From assembly GCA_965234365.1 (NCBI GenBank), contig OZ248345.1, forward strand, positions 682,001 to 746,000: a DNA stretch of 64,000 nucleotides, given 5' to 3'. The DNA is from Planktophila grossartii. GTDB lineage: Bacteria; Actinomycetota; Actinomycetes; Nanopelagicales; Nanopelagicaceae. The position numbers and the translations under genes were made by a program. The notes below the pieces were generated by a model. It saw nothing but the letters and a program-made list of their open reading frames with translations. It was not told where the DNA came from and ran no database searches. This document shows positions 1-9,070 of this stretch, piece after piece (position 1 is the stretch's first letter; every line of letters starts with the position of its first letter).

Positions 1-161
1 CCGAATCCGCTTATGACGTAGGCCTTGGAACTATGGGTATCGCTGCAAGTCCACTTCCAGGACCAGCTGGAAATGTTGAGTACTTCTTATGGTTACGTCG
101 AGGCGCTCCAGAAATTGATGAAGCAGCGCTCGATACAGCAATTGCGATGGGCCCGGCCTAA
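1..161 (+). CDS. tlyA: TlyA family rRNA 2'-O-methyltransferase, C-terminal end (partial)
   Basis: Only the last 52 codons are present; the reading frame starts at base 3 and ends in TAA at 159-161. The visible part contains the segment SPLPGPAGNVEYFLWLRRG, typical of the end of TlyA-type hemolysin/rRNA methyltransferases, which methylate ribose in 16S and 23S rRNA. The stop codon shares its last base with the nadK start (TAATG), and tlyA-nadK-recN is the conserved actinobacterial order, which supports the call. The S4 and catalytic domains lie outside the window. Confidence 0.8.
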   Translation, partial: ESAYDVGLGTMGIAASPLPGPAGNVEYFLWLRRGAPEIDEAALDTAIAMGPA

Positions 162-1018
162 TGACAATTCGTAGCGCAGCTTTAGTTATTAGCCCATCTC
201 GCGCAGAAGCGATAGCTGCTGCAAAGGAACTTGCACCGCTTCTCTACTCAGCTGGATTTTCTCTCTACACAATCTCCGATGTCTCTATCGAAGGAATCAA
301 GAAGGTAGCTGCTGCAGATCTTCCGGAGATCGAAATCGCTGTCGTGCTAGGCGGAGATGGAACAATCCTTCGCGCCGCTGAAATCACTCTCTCTCGCAAT
401 ATCCCACTTCTTGGAATCAATATGGGCCATGTCGGTTTTATGGCTGAAGTGCAGCGACCAACAATTACTGCAATCGCTGAGAGCATTATCTCTAAGAGTT
501 ACGTCTCTGAAGATCGTATGATTCTCCGCTTCTCAGTTGAACGTGAAGGCAAAGAGATCGGTAAGGGCTGGGCTCTCAACGAGGTAACTGTTGAACGTGA
601 TGGAACCACGATGGTCGAACTCTTCGTTGAAATCGATAGCCGTCCCCTTTCTCACTGGGGCTGCGACGGTTTGATCTGTTCGACCCCAACGGGATCAACT
701 GCATATGCATTTAGCGCCGGTGGACCCGTTCTCTGGCCTGAAGTCGATGCTCTTGTACTTCTGCCAATCTCAGCTCACGCCTTGTTCTCGCGTCCCATGG
801 TGGTCTCACCGAAATCGGAAATCGTGGTCACTATCGATTCATCTGATGCTCTTCTCTCTGCCGATGCTCTTCGCAGGATTCCTCTTCACAAAGGTGATCG
901 CGTGCTCATTACCCGCGATGATCAGACAATTAAACTTTCGCACGTCTCCAAAACTCTCTTTACAGATAGATTGGTAGCAAAGTTCAAACTTCCCGTTGAA
1001 GGTTGGCGCGGTGAGTGA
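161..1018 (+). CDS. nadK: NAD kinase
   Basis: ATP (or polyphosphate)-dependent cytoplasmic kinase that makes NADP from NAD. The 285-residue protein has the GGDGT motif at residues 64-68, the NE pair in ALNEVTVERD, and the GCDGLICSTPTGSTAY segment that binds the nicotinamide nucleotide; its length is normal for the family. It is translationally coupled to tlyA (TAATG) and its end overlaps recN. The three genes form one plus-strand unit. Confidence 0.95.
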   Translation: MTIRSAALVISPSRAEAIAAAKELAPLLYSAGFSLYTISDVSIEGIKKVAAADLPEIEIAVVLGGDGTILRAAEITLSRNIPLLGINMGHVGFMAEVQRPTITAIAESIISKSYVSEDRMILRFSVEREGKEIGKGWALNEVTVERDGTTMVELFVEIDSRPLSHWGCDGLICSTPTGSTAYAFSAGGPVLWPEVDALVLLPISAHALFSRPMVVSPKSEIVVTIDSSDALLSADALRRIPLHKGDRVLITRDDQTIKLSHVSKTLFTDRLVAKFKLPVEGWRGE

Positions 1019-2732
1019 ACGTTCATATCTAGAAGAAATTTCCATTCGAAATCTCGGAATTATCGAGCAATCCGAGCTCGAACTTGGCCGTGGACTCAAT
1101 GTTCTCACCGGTGAAACAGGTGCCGGAAAGACAATGATCCTCACCGCTCTCAGCCTGGTGCTTGGCGGTAAGAGCGATAGCTCTCTTGTGCGACATGGCT
1201 CTGAACGGCTCGTAGCAACAGCGCAATTTTCCATCACTCAAGATTCAAAAGATCGACTCGATGATATTGGTGCAGAAGTAGATGGCTCTTCCCTCATTGT
1301 TACTCGCACCGTCAATAGCGATGGAAAGAGCAAAGCTTCATGCGGGGGAGTAACAGTTCCAGCAGGCACTCTCGCCGATGTCACCGAACCACTCATTGAG
1401 ATTCACGGACAATCTGCCAACTCTCAGATTGTAAAACCTGCCCGTCAGCGCGAACTTCTCGATCGTTTTGGTGGAACGGCAATTGCCTCTGCTCTCACCG
1501 AGTATCAAGAGAAATATTCTCAATACCTCGAACTGAAGGATCGAATTAAAGCGATGAAAGCATCCGCCAATAAGCGCGATGGTGAAATCGCTGAACTTCA
1601 GGAATTTCTTGCTGCATGGGTAAAACTCAAAGCGGTTCGCAATGAGCCATCTGCAGTTGAAGATGAAATCAAGCGACTTTCCAGTGTCGAAGATTTACGT
1701 ATCGCATCCAGTGGCGCCCTTTCAGCTCTCGACTCCGAAGAGTCAGGCGCGCTCACACTTCTCCACTCTGCTCGCAGATTCCTGGATGCGGCAAAAGGTA
1801 AGGATTCACGCTTAGAAGAGATAGCAGAACGAGTCGCCGAATCTCTCTTCATCCTTGACGATGCCTCAACGGATCTCGCTTCCTATGCGACCGGACTTGA
1901 AGCAGACCCTGAACGGTTAGATACCTTGCAGAACCGAAAAGCCGAACTCAACCTCTTCATCAAACGTTGGGGTGGCGCAGGAACTGCCGATGACGAACTT
2001 GTCTCACTCGCTGCAAAAGCAAAGTCGGGGAAAGAATCAATCGCTGATCTGCAAGGAGGCGACGAACGAATTGCTGAACTTGAGAAAGAGCTCGCAGCGA
2101 TTAAGAAGTTACTTCTCGCTGCAGCGCAAGAACTCACCACTGCACGAACTGTTGCGGCGAAAGAGCTTTCCCAATCAGTCACAACAGAGATTCAAGCTCT
2201 TGCGATGCCGCATACGAGATTCTTCACAGAAGTGGTCTCACCTGATTACGGATCCGTACTGAAAGAGAGCGACTTCACCCAATTAGGGTGCGATGAAATT
2301 GCAATGCAGATCCAAGGTCAGAGTGATGGACCAAAGATTGCACTGGGCAAAGGTGCCAGCGGTGGAGAAATGTCTCGCATCATGTTGGGTCTTGAAGTTG
2401 TCATTGCTAAATCTCATCCAGTCGGCACCTATATCTTCGATGAAGTAGATGCGGGAGTTGGTGGAAAGGCTGCAATTGAAGTCGGAAAACGCCTACATGC
2501 ACTGGCACAGAGTTCCCAGGTCATTGTTGTCACGCACCTTCCTCAAGTGGCGGCATGGGCCGATACACATTTCGTTGTGAAGAAGAGCAGTGATGGCTCG
2601 GTGGTTCAATCCGGTGTCTCGAAACTTGGACAATCTGAGCGCGTTGAAGAGATTGCACGCATGCTTGCAGGTCTTGAAGAATCCTCGAGTGCGCGAGAAC
2701 ACGCCGCCGAACTACTAGCGATGCGAGGCTAG
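1011..2732 (+). CDS. recN: DNA repair protein RecN
   Basis: SMC-like ATPase of double-strand break repair. About 573 residues: an N-terminal Walker A GETGAGKT (about residues 34-41), a long charged middle likely to be coiled coil, then the signature GKGASGGEMSR and Walker B YIFDEVDAGVGG near the end. I place the start at the GTG at 1011 because AAGG lies about 8 bases upstream and RecN proteins begin just before the LEEISIRNLG-like strand; a TTG at 996 would add five residues. The start lies inside the end of nadK (8-base overlap). Confidence 0.93.
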   Translation: MSERSYLEEISIRNLGIIEQSELELGRGLNVLTGETGAGKTMILTALSLVLGGKSDSSLVRHGSERLVATAQFSITQDSKDRLDDIGAEVDGSSLIVTRTVNSDGKSKASCGGVTVPAGTLADVTEPLIEIHGQSANSQIVKPARQRELLDRFGGTAIASALTEYQEKYSQYLELKDRIKAMKASANKRDGEIAELQEFLAAWVKLKAVRNEPSAVEDEIKRLSSVEDLRIASSGALSALDSEESGALTLLHSARRFLDAAKGKDSRLEEIAERVAESLFILDDASTDLASYATGLEADPERLDTLQNRKAELNLFIKRWGGAGTADDELVSLAAKAKSGKESIADLQGGDERIAELEKELAAIKKLLLAAAQELTTARTVAAKELSQSVTTEIQALAMPHTRFFTEVVSPDYGSVLKESDFTQLGCDEIAMQIQGQSDGPKIALGKGASGGEMSRIMLGLEVVIAKSHPVGTYIFDEVDAGVGGKAAIEVGKRLHALAQSSQVIVVTHLPQVAAWADTHFVVKKSSDGSVVQSGVSKLGQSERVEEIARMLAGLEESSSAREHAAELLAMRG

Positions 2733-2744
2733 CGCCAAGAAAGC

Positions 2745-2752
2745 TATAAGAT
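2745..2752 (+). promoter_or_regulatory. probable -10 element of pyrG
   Basis: TATAAGAT ends 8 bases before the pyrG ATG at 2761. No Shine-Dalgarno sequence lies between, so a leaderless or nearly leaderless transcript is likely. The 28-base recN-pyrG gap holds nothing else. Confidence 0.45.
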
Positions 2753-2760
2753 GGTCTTCC

Positions 2761-4401
2761 ATGAGCCAAGCGCATGTGACCAAACATATTTTCGTAACAG
2801 GCGGAGTCGCCTCAAGTCTTGGCAAGGGCCTCACAGCTTCATCTTTAGGTCGCCTTCTAGTTGCTCGCGGCATCCGCGTCACCATGCAGAAGCTCGATCC
2901 TTATCTCAACGTCGACCCAGGCACGATGAATCCATTCCAGCACGGTGAAGTATTTGTCACCGATGATGGAGCTGAGACCGATCTCGATATTGGCCACTAC
3001 GAACGATTCCTAGATCGCAACCTTGAAGGCTCAGCAAATGTCACAACTGGTCAGGTTTACTCTCGTGTAATCGCTCGTGAGCGCCGCGGCGAATATCTCG
3101 GTGAAACTGTTCAGGTCATTCCACATATCACCAACGAAATTAAAGAGCGCATGCTTGCAAACGATTCTGCCGATGTAGATGTGGTCATCACAGAAATTGG
3201 TGGAACGGTGGGAGATATTGAATCTCAGCCATTCCTGGAAGCTGCACGTCAGTTACGCCAAGAAGTTGGCCGCGACAATGTCTTCTATCTTCATATCTCA
3301 CTTGTTCCCTATATCGGACCATCGGGCGAATTGAAGACGAAGCCGACGCAGCACTCAATTGCGGCTCTGCGCAGCATTGGTATTGCTCCTGATGCAGTTG
3401 TGCTTCGTTGCGATCGACCAATCCCTGAAGGCATCAAGAAGAAGATTTCCTTGATGTGCGATGTTGATGTCGAAGCTGTTGTTGCAGCAGTTGATGCGCC
3501 ATCTATCTATGACATCCCGAAAGTTCTCTTCACTGAGGGACTTGATTCTTATATTGTCCGCCGCCTTTCGCTAGGTGGCCACGATGTGCAATGGGGCGAG
3601 TGGGATGACCTCCTTCAGAAAGTTCACTCACCGAAGCATCATGTAAAGGTTGCTCTGGTTGGTAAGTACATCGATCTTCCTGATGCATATCTCTCAGTCT
3701 CTGAAGCACTTCGCGCCGGAGGCTTTGCCAATGAAGCAAAAGTTGAAATCGTCTGGGTTCCTAGCGATGAGTGCGAAACTCCAGAGGGCGCAAAGAAGGC
3801 TCTCGGAAATATTGATGCGATCTGCGTTCCTGGTGGGTTCGGAATTCGAGGAATCGAAGGAAAACTTGGCGCGCTCAAATTTGCACGCGAGAACAAGATT
3901 CCAACACTTGGCCTCTGTTTAGGTCTGCAGTGCATGGTGATTGAAGCTGCACGCAATCTCGCTGGAATCAAAGATGCAAACTCTGCAGAATTTCTTCCTG
4001 ACAGCGGAACTCACGTCATTGCAACGATGGATGACCAGAAAGAGATTGTTGCGGGTGGGGGAGATATGGGCGGTTCGATGCGCTTGGGTCTCTACAAGGC
4101 AACGCTGACTCCAGGATCGATTGTTGCTGGTGTGTACGGTGCCAATGAAATCTCTGAACGTCACCGCCATCGCTATGAAGTCAATAACCAGTACCGCGAT
4201 CAGATTGCCGCAGCAGGCTTAGTCTTCTCAGGCATGTTCAAAGATCGCGATCTCGTTGAATTCGTCGAACTTCCTCGTGAAATTCACCCTTATTACGTGG
4301 GCACTCAGGCACATCCAGAGCTACGTTCACGACCAACGCGACCACACCCACTTTTCGTTGGACTTATCGCTGCTGCGCTCGTCCGTAAAGGTGCTCACTA
4401 A
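2761..4401 (+). CDS. pyrG: CTP synthase
   Basis: Makes CTP from UTP, ATP and glutamine. The 546-residue protein has the full two-domain form: an N-terminal synthetase domain beginning KHIFVTGGVASSLGKG and a C-terminal class I glutamine amidotransferase with nucleophile Cys386 (in LGLCLGLQC) and His518/Glu520 (in QAHPE). Length is usual. It is followed after 14 bases by xerD, which carries its own -10 box; the NUDIX gene that often separates them in mycobacteria is absent. Confidence 0.97.
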   Translation: MSQAHVTKHIFVTGGVASSLGKGLTASSLGRLLVARGIRVTMQKLDPYLNVDPGTMNPFQHGEVFVTDDGAETDLDIGHYERFLDRNLEGSANVTTGQVYSRVIARERRGEYLGETVQVIPHITNEIKERMLANDSADVDVVITEIGGTVGDIESQPFLEAARQLRQEVGRDNVFYLHISLVPYIGPSGELKTKPTQHSIAALRSIGIAPDAVVLRCDRPIPEGIKKKISLMCDVDVEAVVAAVDAPSIYDIPKVLFTEGLDSYIVRRLSLGGHDVQWGEWDDLLQKVHSPKHHVKVALVGKYIDLPDAYLSVSEALRAGGFANEAKVEIVWVPSDECETPEGAKKALGNIDAICVPGGFGIRGIEGKLGALKFARENKIPTLGLCLGLQCMVIEAARNLAGIKDANSAEFLPDSGTHVIATMDDQKEIVAGGGDMGGSMRLGLYKATLTPGSIVAGVYGANEISERHRHRYEVNNQYRDQIAAAGLVFSGMFKDRDLVEFVELPREIHPYYVGTQAHPELRSRPTRPHPLFVGLIAAALVRKGAH

Positions 4402-4403
4402 AT

Positions 4404-4409
4404 TACAGT
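4404..4409 (+). promoter_or_regulatory. probable -10 element of xerD (leaderless)
   Basis: TACAGT lies exactly 6 bases before the xerD ATG at 4416 and only two bases after the pyrG stop codon. There is no Shine-Dalgarno sequence. Spacing fits transcription starting at the A of the ATG. Confidence 0.5.
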
Positions 4410-4415
4410 TGTGCA

Positions 4416-5333
4416 ATGAAGTTCGAGGCAGCGCGCAGTTCCTATCTCGACCAACTTCGCATTGAACGAGGGCTATCAAGTAATTCGATATCTTCTTATG
4501 CCCGTGATCTCTCCAAATTTGAAGGTTTTCTCAAGGCGTCTCATAGAGATTTCGAGAAGCTCATCGCCCAAGATCTCACAGATTTCGAAGTCTCGCTCAA
4601 GACCATGGGTTTGGCGACTTCCAGTATCAACCGAACTCTCTCCGCCGTAAAAGGTTTCTACAAGTATGCCTCACTTGAATTCGATATGACCAATCCAACT
4701 CTTGAAATAGTGAGTGCGAAGATTTCGAGAAAACTTCCTAAGGCGCTCTCTGTAGATGAGGTCACACGTCTCATCGAATCTGCAAAGCGTGAGGGTGATT
4801 CCGTTTCACTCCGTGATTTCGCAATCCTCGAGCTTCTCTACTCCTCAGGAGGGCGTGTAAGTGAAATTGTTGGAGTGAACACCGGCGACATCTCGATTTC
4901 GAAAACTGATGATGGTGATGTGACCGTCTTGAAGCTCAGAGGTAAAGGTTCAAAGGAGAGACTAGTCCCGCTAGGAAAATTTGCTGTCGCAGCAATAGAA
5001 GAATATTTCACTCGCACGAGACCTGCCTTGGCTGCAAAGAATTCAAAGTCCGAGCCAGCTCTATTTCTAAACTCGCGCGGAAAACGTTTATCTCGTCAGA
5101 GTGCGTGGCAGATTGTTCTTGATGCAGCGGTTGCGACAGGACTTGAAGGCAAGGTAAGCCCCCACGTCTTCAGACATTCCTATGCAACGCATTTACTCGA
5201 TGGGGGAGCAGATATACGAGTGGTGCAGGAGTTGTTGGGACATTCTTCAGTCACGACAACCCAGATCTACACGCTGATCACCATCGATAAAGTGCGAGAG
5301 ACCTATAGCACCGCACATCCTCGAGCAAAGTAA
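4416..5333 (+). CDS. xerD: tyrosine recombinase XerD
   Basis: Site-specific recombinase that resolves chromosome dimers at dif with XerC. The 305-residue protein has an N-terminal SAM-like core-binding domain and a catalytic domain with Arg147 (GGRVSE), His250 and Arg253 (HVFRHSYATH), His276 (LLGHSS) and nucleophile Tyr285 (TQIYT). Its place after pyrG and near parA/scpAB matches actinobacterial xerD rather than a phage integrase, and no att-like repeat was seen. It converges on the RHH gene with 15 bases between. Confidence 0.92.
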   Translation: MKFEAARSSYLDQLRIERGLSSNSISSYARDLSKFEGFLKASHRDFEKLIAQDLTDFEVSLKTMGLATSSINRTLSAVKGFYKYASLEFDMTNPTLEIVSAKISRKLPKALSVDEVTRLIESAKREGDSVSLRDFAILELLYSSGGRVSEIVGVNTGDISISKTDDGDVTVLKLRGKGSKERLVPLGKFAVAAIEEYFTRTRPALAAKNSKSEPALFLNSRGKRLSRQSAWQIVLDAAVATGLEGKVSPHVFRHSYATHLLDGGADIRVVQELLGHSSVTTTQIYTLITIDKVRETYSTAHPRAK

Positions 5334-5348
5334 TCTGCTGAGAAATTA

Positions 5349-5762
5349 TTAGATACCGCGAAGGCGGCGAGCCAAGATGCTCTGATCACCCTTTGCTTCA
5401 AGGTCAGCGATAATCACTGCAATAGATTCGCGAACAATACGACCGCGATCTACAGCTAGTCCCAAATCTCCGCGGAGCATAAGTCGCGCTTGATCGAGAT
5501 CAAAGAGTTCATCTGTTGACAGATAGACAGTGATTTTCTCTTCATGAAGTTCGCGACCTGAAGGTGATTTCTCTGCCGCTGTAACGCGACGACGTGAAAT
5601 CGTACGAACACCCTTCTTAGTCTTAGGTGTAGAACTCTGAGTTACAGGTGTAACTGGTGCAGAAGTTTGGATAGGTTCTGCAACCTGACGAACGGCGCTG
5701 AGCGCCGGAGTATTTGCGCGGAATAGCTCATCTGCGCCTGGCAAGCTAGCTCTACGTGTCAT
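5349..5762 (-). CDS. ParA-associated protein with ribbon-helix-helix-like C-terminus
   Basis: A 137-residue protein whose first 75 residues are low-complexity and Pro/Thr/Ser rich. The last 60 fit a ribbon-helix-helix DNA-binding domain: a short strand KITVYLST, a helix from DELFDLDQARL, and a second helix from RIVRESIAVIIADLE. It overlaps the end of parA by ATGA, so the two are translationally coupled. I infer that it is the DNA-binding partner of this ParA, in the role ParB or ParG plays elsewhere; no ParB is present here. The exact family name is not recognised. Confidence 0.65.
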   Translation of the reverse strand: MTRRASLPGADELFRANTPALSAVRQVAEPIQTSAPVTPVTQSSTPKTKKGVRTISRRRVTAAEKSPSGRELHEEKITVYLSTDELFDLDQARLMLRGDLGLAVDRGRIVRESIAVIIADLEAKGDQSILARRLRGI

Positions 5763-6643
5763 CGTGCGCCTCCTCGGGCAATTAGTTCGCGGGCAAGGCG
5801 GCGATATGACTGCGCACCACCAGAAGATGATGCATATGCAGTAATTGGTTCACCGGCCACAGTTGTTTCAGCAAAGCGAATAGTCTTTGCGATGATTGTT
5901 TCAAAGACATCTTCAGGGTATTTCTCAAGAATTGCGGTGAGTACCTCACGGTTATGAAGAGTCTTGCGCTCATACATCGTCGCAAGAATTCCGATGAGTT
6001 TAAGTTCTGGATTGAGGAAGCTGCGGACCTTATCAATATTGCCCTTAAGTTCGATGAATCCATGAAGTGCGAAGTATTCACATTGCAATGGAACGATTAC
6101 TTCATCAGATGCAACGAGTGCGTTGATGGTGAGCTGTCCCATTGTTGGTTGGCAGTCGATCAGAATGACGTCGTACTCTGAACGAAGACGTCCGAGTGCG
6201 CGCTTTAGATATTGTTGGCCGCCAATTTCTGCGCCCAATGTTGTTTCAGCGGTACCCAGATCGCGGTTAGCCGGAAGGAAATCAAGACCTGCTACAGATG
6301 ACTTCAAAACAATCTCATCGATATTTGCATCGGGAGTCATGAGTGCGTAGTAAACAGTGTTCTCTAATGGAAGCGCATGGGCATTTACGCCAAGACCGAG
6401 TGAGAGACCGCCCTGTGGGTCGAAGTCAACGAGAAGAACGCGACGTCCAAGTTCGGCGAGCGCTGCACCTAAGTTGATGGTCGACGTAGTCTTACCGACT
6501 CCACCTTTTTGGTTGAAGATCGAGATGACCTTTGCATCGCCATGTTCAGTAATGGGAGCCGGGATCGGGAAGTTATTGGGAGTTCGCCCGAGGAGAGTGG
6601 CGGTTGTGGCCACATCATCATCAAATGTCGATTTAGCGTTCAA
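5759..6643 (-). CDS. ParA/Soj family chromosome-partitioning ATPase
   Basis: Deviant Walker-type ATPase of 294 residues. It shows KGGVGKT at residues 46-52 after VISIFNQ, the Walker A' strand VLLVDFDPQGG, and the Walker B-like ILIDCQPT. An N-terminal tail of about 35 residues precedes the domain. The start is a TTG at 6643 with AGAGG about 8 bases upstream. It is the second actinobacterial ParA located beside scpA (Rv1708-like, from memory), not the one at the origin, and it is coupled to an RHH-like partner. The divergent scpA start is 68 bases away. Confidence 0.88.
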   Translation of the reverse strand: MNAKSTFDDDVATTATLLGRTPNNFPIPAPITEHGDAKVISIFNQKGGVGKTTSTINLGAALAELGRRVLLVDFDPQGGLSLGLGVNAHALPLENTVYYALMTPDANIDEIVLKSSVAGLDFLPANRDLGTAETTLGAEIGGQQYLKRALGRLRSEYDVILIDCQPTMGQLTINALVASDEVIVPLQCEYFALHGFIELKGNIDKVRSFLNPELKLIGILATMYERKTLHNREVLTAILEKYPEDVFETIIAKTIRFAETTVAGEPITAYASSSGGAQSYRRLARELIARGGAR

Positions 6644-6711
6644 GCGAGAAACCTCTTTTCAGTTGTCGCGACTCTACGCGTAAAGCGCGACGAACTGCAA
6701 GTAAGGCAAGT

Positions 6712-7665
6712 ATGGTTCGCCTCGTGGAAAGTGTCGTAGCTCCGGAAGAAATTACTTCCGAACAAGCTGAATCAATCGCCCCCGAGAGCGGTTTTAGCGT
6801 CCACCTCGATAACTTTGATGGCCCCTTCGACCTTCTGCTCCAGCTCATTTCGCGCCATAAGCTTGATATCACCGAGATCTCTCTCAGTATCGTCACCGAC
6901 GAGTTCATCGCCTTTATCCGTGCCCTCGAGGCTAGCGGTGAAGGCTGGCGCCTCGATCAAGCAACTGAGTTCCTCGTCATTGCAGCGACTCTGCTCGACC
7001 TCAAAGCAGCCCGCCTCTTGCCGAGCGGTGAGATTGAGGATGAGGAAGACCTCGCCCTTCTCGAAGCCCGAGACATCCTCTTCGCCCGCCTACTTCAATA
7101 TCGAGCCTTTAAGGAGGTCGCAGCCTCATTCCAGGAAGCGATCGCCAATGCCGACAAGTCATTCCCACGCGTAGTAGCCCTAGATCCAGCCCTAGCCTCA
7201 CTTCTTCCAGAAGTCCTCATTGGGGTAGGGGCTCAACGTTTTGCGGCCATCGCCGAGCGGGTTCTCACGCCGAAGGCTCCGCCTGTGGTTGCAGTTGAAC
7301 ACCTCCATAGCGCCCTTGTGAGCGTGGCTGAGGAGTCCAGGCTCGTGGTCGAAGCCCTCCGTAAGGGTCGAACAGTCTCCTTCAGAAACCTTATTCAGGG
7401 GGCAGATTCCACACTTGTTGTCGTGGCTCGCTTCCTAGCCCTTCTCGATCTCTACCGCCAAGGCGCGCTCCGCTTTGAGCAGGTCATGGCGCTCGGGGAG
7501 CTCCAAATTAGCTGGGTCGGCTCCGATGAAGGCGAAATCCTCGTCACCGACGAGTTCGATATCCCGGTTATCTTGGATGAGACCGTAGATGGCGCAGCGC
7601 CAGGCGACGAGAATGAGCTTGAAATTTCTCCCATAAATGAGACAGAAGAGGAAGAAAATGTCTAA
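6712..7665 (+). CDS. scpA: segregation and condensation protein A
   Basis: Kleisin subunit of the SMC-ScpAB condensin. The 317-residue protein has the N-terminal kleisin signature FDGPFDLLLQLI at about residues 39-50, followed by helical repeats and a C-terminal winged-helix region (EQVMALGELQISW). The acidic tail after residue 275 is a lineage extension. A TAAGG sequence precedes the ATG by about 6 bases. It overlaps scpB by 8 bases. Codon choice is strikingly GC-ending (GAG, GCC, CTC) compared with recN or pyrG. Confidence 0.93.
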   Translation: MVRLVESVVAPEEITSEQAESIAPESGFSVHLDNFDGPFDLLLQLISRHKLDITEISLSIVTDEFIAFIRALEASGEGWRLDQATEFLVIAATLLDLKAARLLPSGEIEDEEDLALLEARDILFARLLQYRAFKEVAASFQEAIANADKSFPRVVALDPALASLLPEVLIGVGAQRFAAIAERVLTPKAPPVVAVEHLHSALVSVAEESRLVVEALRKGRTVSFRNLIQGADSTLVVVARFLALLDLYRQGALRFEQVMALGELQISWVGSDEGEILVTDEFDIPVILDETVDGAAPGDENELEISPINETEEEENV

Positions 7666-8275
7666 TTCAGAGGTTGAGACTCCCGCCCTTGAGGTCGTTG
7701 AAGATTCTCAATTGGCCCATGTATTTGACCCCGCAGCTCTCGCTCGCTCCATCGAGGCGATCTTGATGGTTGTCGATGAGCCCGTCACCGAGCTCACCTT
7801 GGCATCGGTTCTTCAAGTAACTGTCGACCAGGTAGTAGATGCTCTCGAGGCCCTTGTTCCGAGCTATGAGGACCGCGGTTTCACGCTCAAAGCTATCAAT
7901 GGGGGATGGCGCTTCTATAGCCACCCTGATTGCAGCGCCGTGGTCGAAAAGTTTGTCCTCGATGGCCAGCAGAATCGCCTTACCCAGGCAGCTCTTGAAA
8001 CTCTCGCGGTAATCGCCTATCGCCAACCGGTATCACGCGCCCGCGTCTCAGCGATCCGTGGGGTCAATGTCGAGGCCGTGATGAAGACCCTTATTACCCG
8101 TGGCCTCGTCGAGGAGTACGGGGTCGAGAACGAGACCGGAGCGATCCTCTATAAGACGACGAGTTACTTCCTCGAGCGTCTCGGCCTCAACGCCCTCACC
8201 GATCTACCCCCTCTGGCTCCACATCTGCCAGATCTCGATGGTCTCGATGAGATCCTCGATTCGCTAACTGACTAA
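7658..8275 (+). CDS. scpB: segregation and condensation protein B
   Basis: Partner of the ScpA kleisin, with two winged-helix domains. The protein is about 205 residues; AARSIEAILMVVDEPVT-like sequence near residue 30 and the segment TQAALETLAVIAYRQPVSRARVS are diagnostic (only a part is quoted: LETLAVIAYRQP). I choose the ATG at 7658, which has AGAGGA about 7 bases upstream and lies inside the end of scpA; an in-frame ATG at 7637 lacks such a site. Fifteen of 18 Glu codons are GAG, unlike nearby gcvH. Confidence 0.93.
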   Translation: MSNSEVETPALEVVEDSQLAHVFDPAALARSIEAILMVVDEPVTELTLASVLQVTVDQVVDALEALVPSYEDRGFTLKAINGGWRFYSHPDCSAVVEKFVLDGQQNRLTQAALETLAVIAYRQPVSRARVSAIRGVNVEAVMKTLITRGLVEEYGVENETGAILYKTTSYFLERLGLNALTDLPPLAPHLPDLDGLDEILDSLTD

Positions 8276-8302
8276 GGAACGCCCTACACTTCTCGCCTAA
8301 GC

Positions 8303-8325
8303 CTCCCGCACCATATGCGGGGGAG
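8303..8325 (+). promoter_or_regulatory. inverted repeat in the scpB-rluB gap
   Basis: CTCCCGCA and TGCGGGGGAG face each other across a five-base loop. No T-run follows, so this is not a standard terminator. The right arm holds the only purine-rich tract (GGGGGAG) before rluB, at 13 bases from the first ATG, so the hairpin could affect rluB translation. Confidence 0.35.
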
Positions 8326-8338
8326 TTGACTGTCGAGA

Positions 8339-9070
8339 ATGGATAGCCACATGGCCGATATGCGCCTCAATAAGATCATCGCCGATGCCGGAATAACCTC
8401 GCGCCGTGGCGCTGATGAACTCATCATGGATGGAAGAGTTACCGTCGATGGGCATCAGGTCCGTGAGCTCGGAGCCAAATTTGACCCAGAAAAGGTTAAA
8501 GTCGAGGTTGATGGCGAGACAATTACTCGTTCTTTGTATAAGACTTATTTAGTACTTCATAAACCTCGAGGAGTTCTGTCTACGATGTTCGACCCTGAAG
8601 GGCGCCCATCGCTAGCTGACTTTATCGACCTACGAACTGAACGCCTCTTCCATGTGGGCCGCCTCGATAAGGATTCTGAAGGTCTAATTCTCCTCACAAA
8701 TGATGGGGATCTGACCTTTCGCGCTACCCATCCCTCCTTCGGTCTTGAGAAGACCTACATCATCGAATTCGATGGAAAGCTTCCAACTGGGGTGGATAAG
8801 GTCCTCTTAAAGGGGATTGAGCTCGAGGATGGAATGGGTCGAGTTTTGAGCTTTAAGCACCTATCACCACAGTGGATTGAGGTCACAATCCATGAAGGTC
8901 GATACCACATCATCCGTCGCCTCATGGAGGCGGTAGGGGTTGATGTCCTGCGACTGATCCGAACCAAGTTTGGACCTATCTCTTTGGGAGAGACCCTTGA
9001 GGGTCGATGGCGCGATCTCAATGACGCTGAATTGACAAGCCTTCAAAACGCTTTAGATATAAAACCATAA
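8339..9070 (+). CDS. rluB: 23S rRNA pseudouridine synthase, RluB/RsuA family
   Basis: RNA-modifying enzyme of 243 residues. An N-terminal S4 domain (RLNKIIADAGITSRRGADELI-like, about residues 8-28) is followed by the RsuA-type catalytic domain with the conserved Asp in GRLDKDSEGLILLTNDG and the RYHIIRRLMEAVG segment near the end. In Bacillus and actinobacteria this gene follows scpB, as here. The start could be the ATG at 8339 or the one at 8351; the latter gives MADMRLNK and is preceded by ATGGAT six bases upstream. Target uridine is inferred. Confidence 0.9.
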   Translation: MDSHMADMRLNKIIADAGITSRRGADELIMDGRVTVDGHQVRELGAKFDPEKVKVEVDGETITRSLYKTYLVLHKPRGVLSTMFDPEGRPSLADFIDLRTERLFHVGRLDKDSEGLILLTNDGDLTFRATHPSFGLEKTYIIEFDGKLPTGVDKVLLKGIELEDGMGRVLSFKHLSPQWIEVTIHEGRYHIIRRLMEAVGVDVLRLIRTKFGPISLGETLEGRWRDLNDAELTSLQNALDIKP

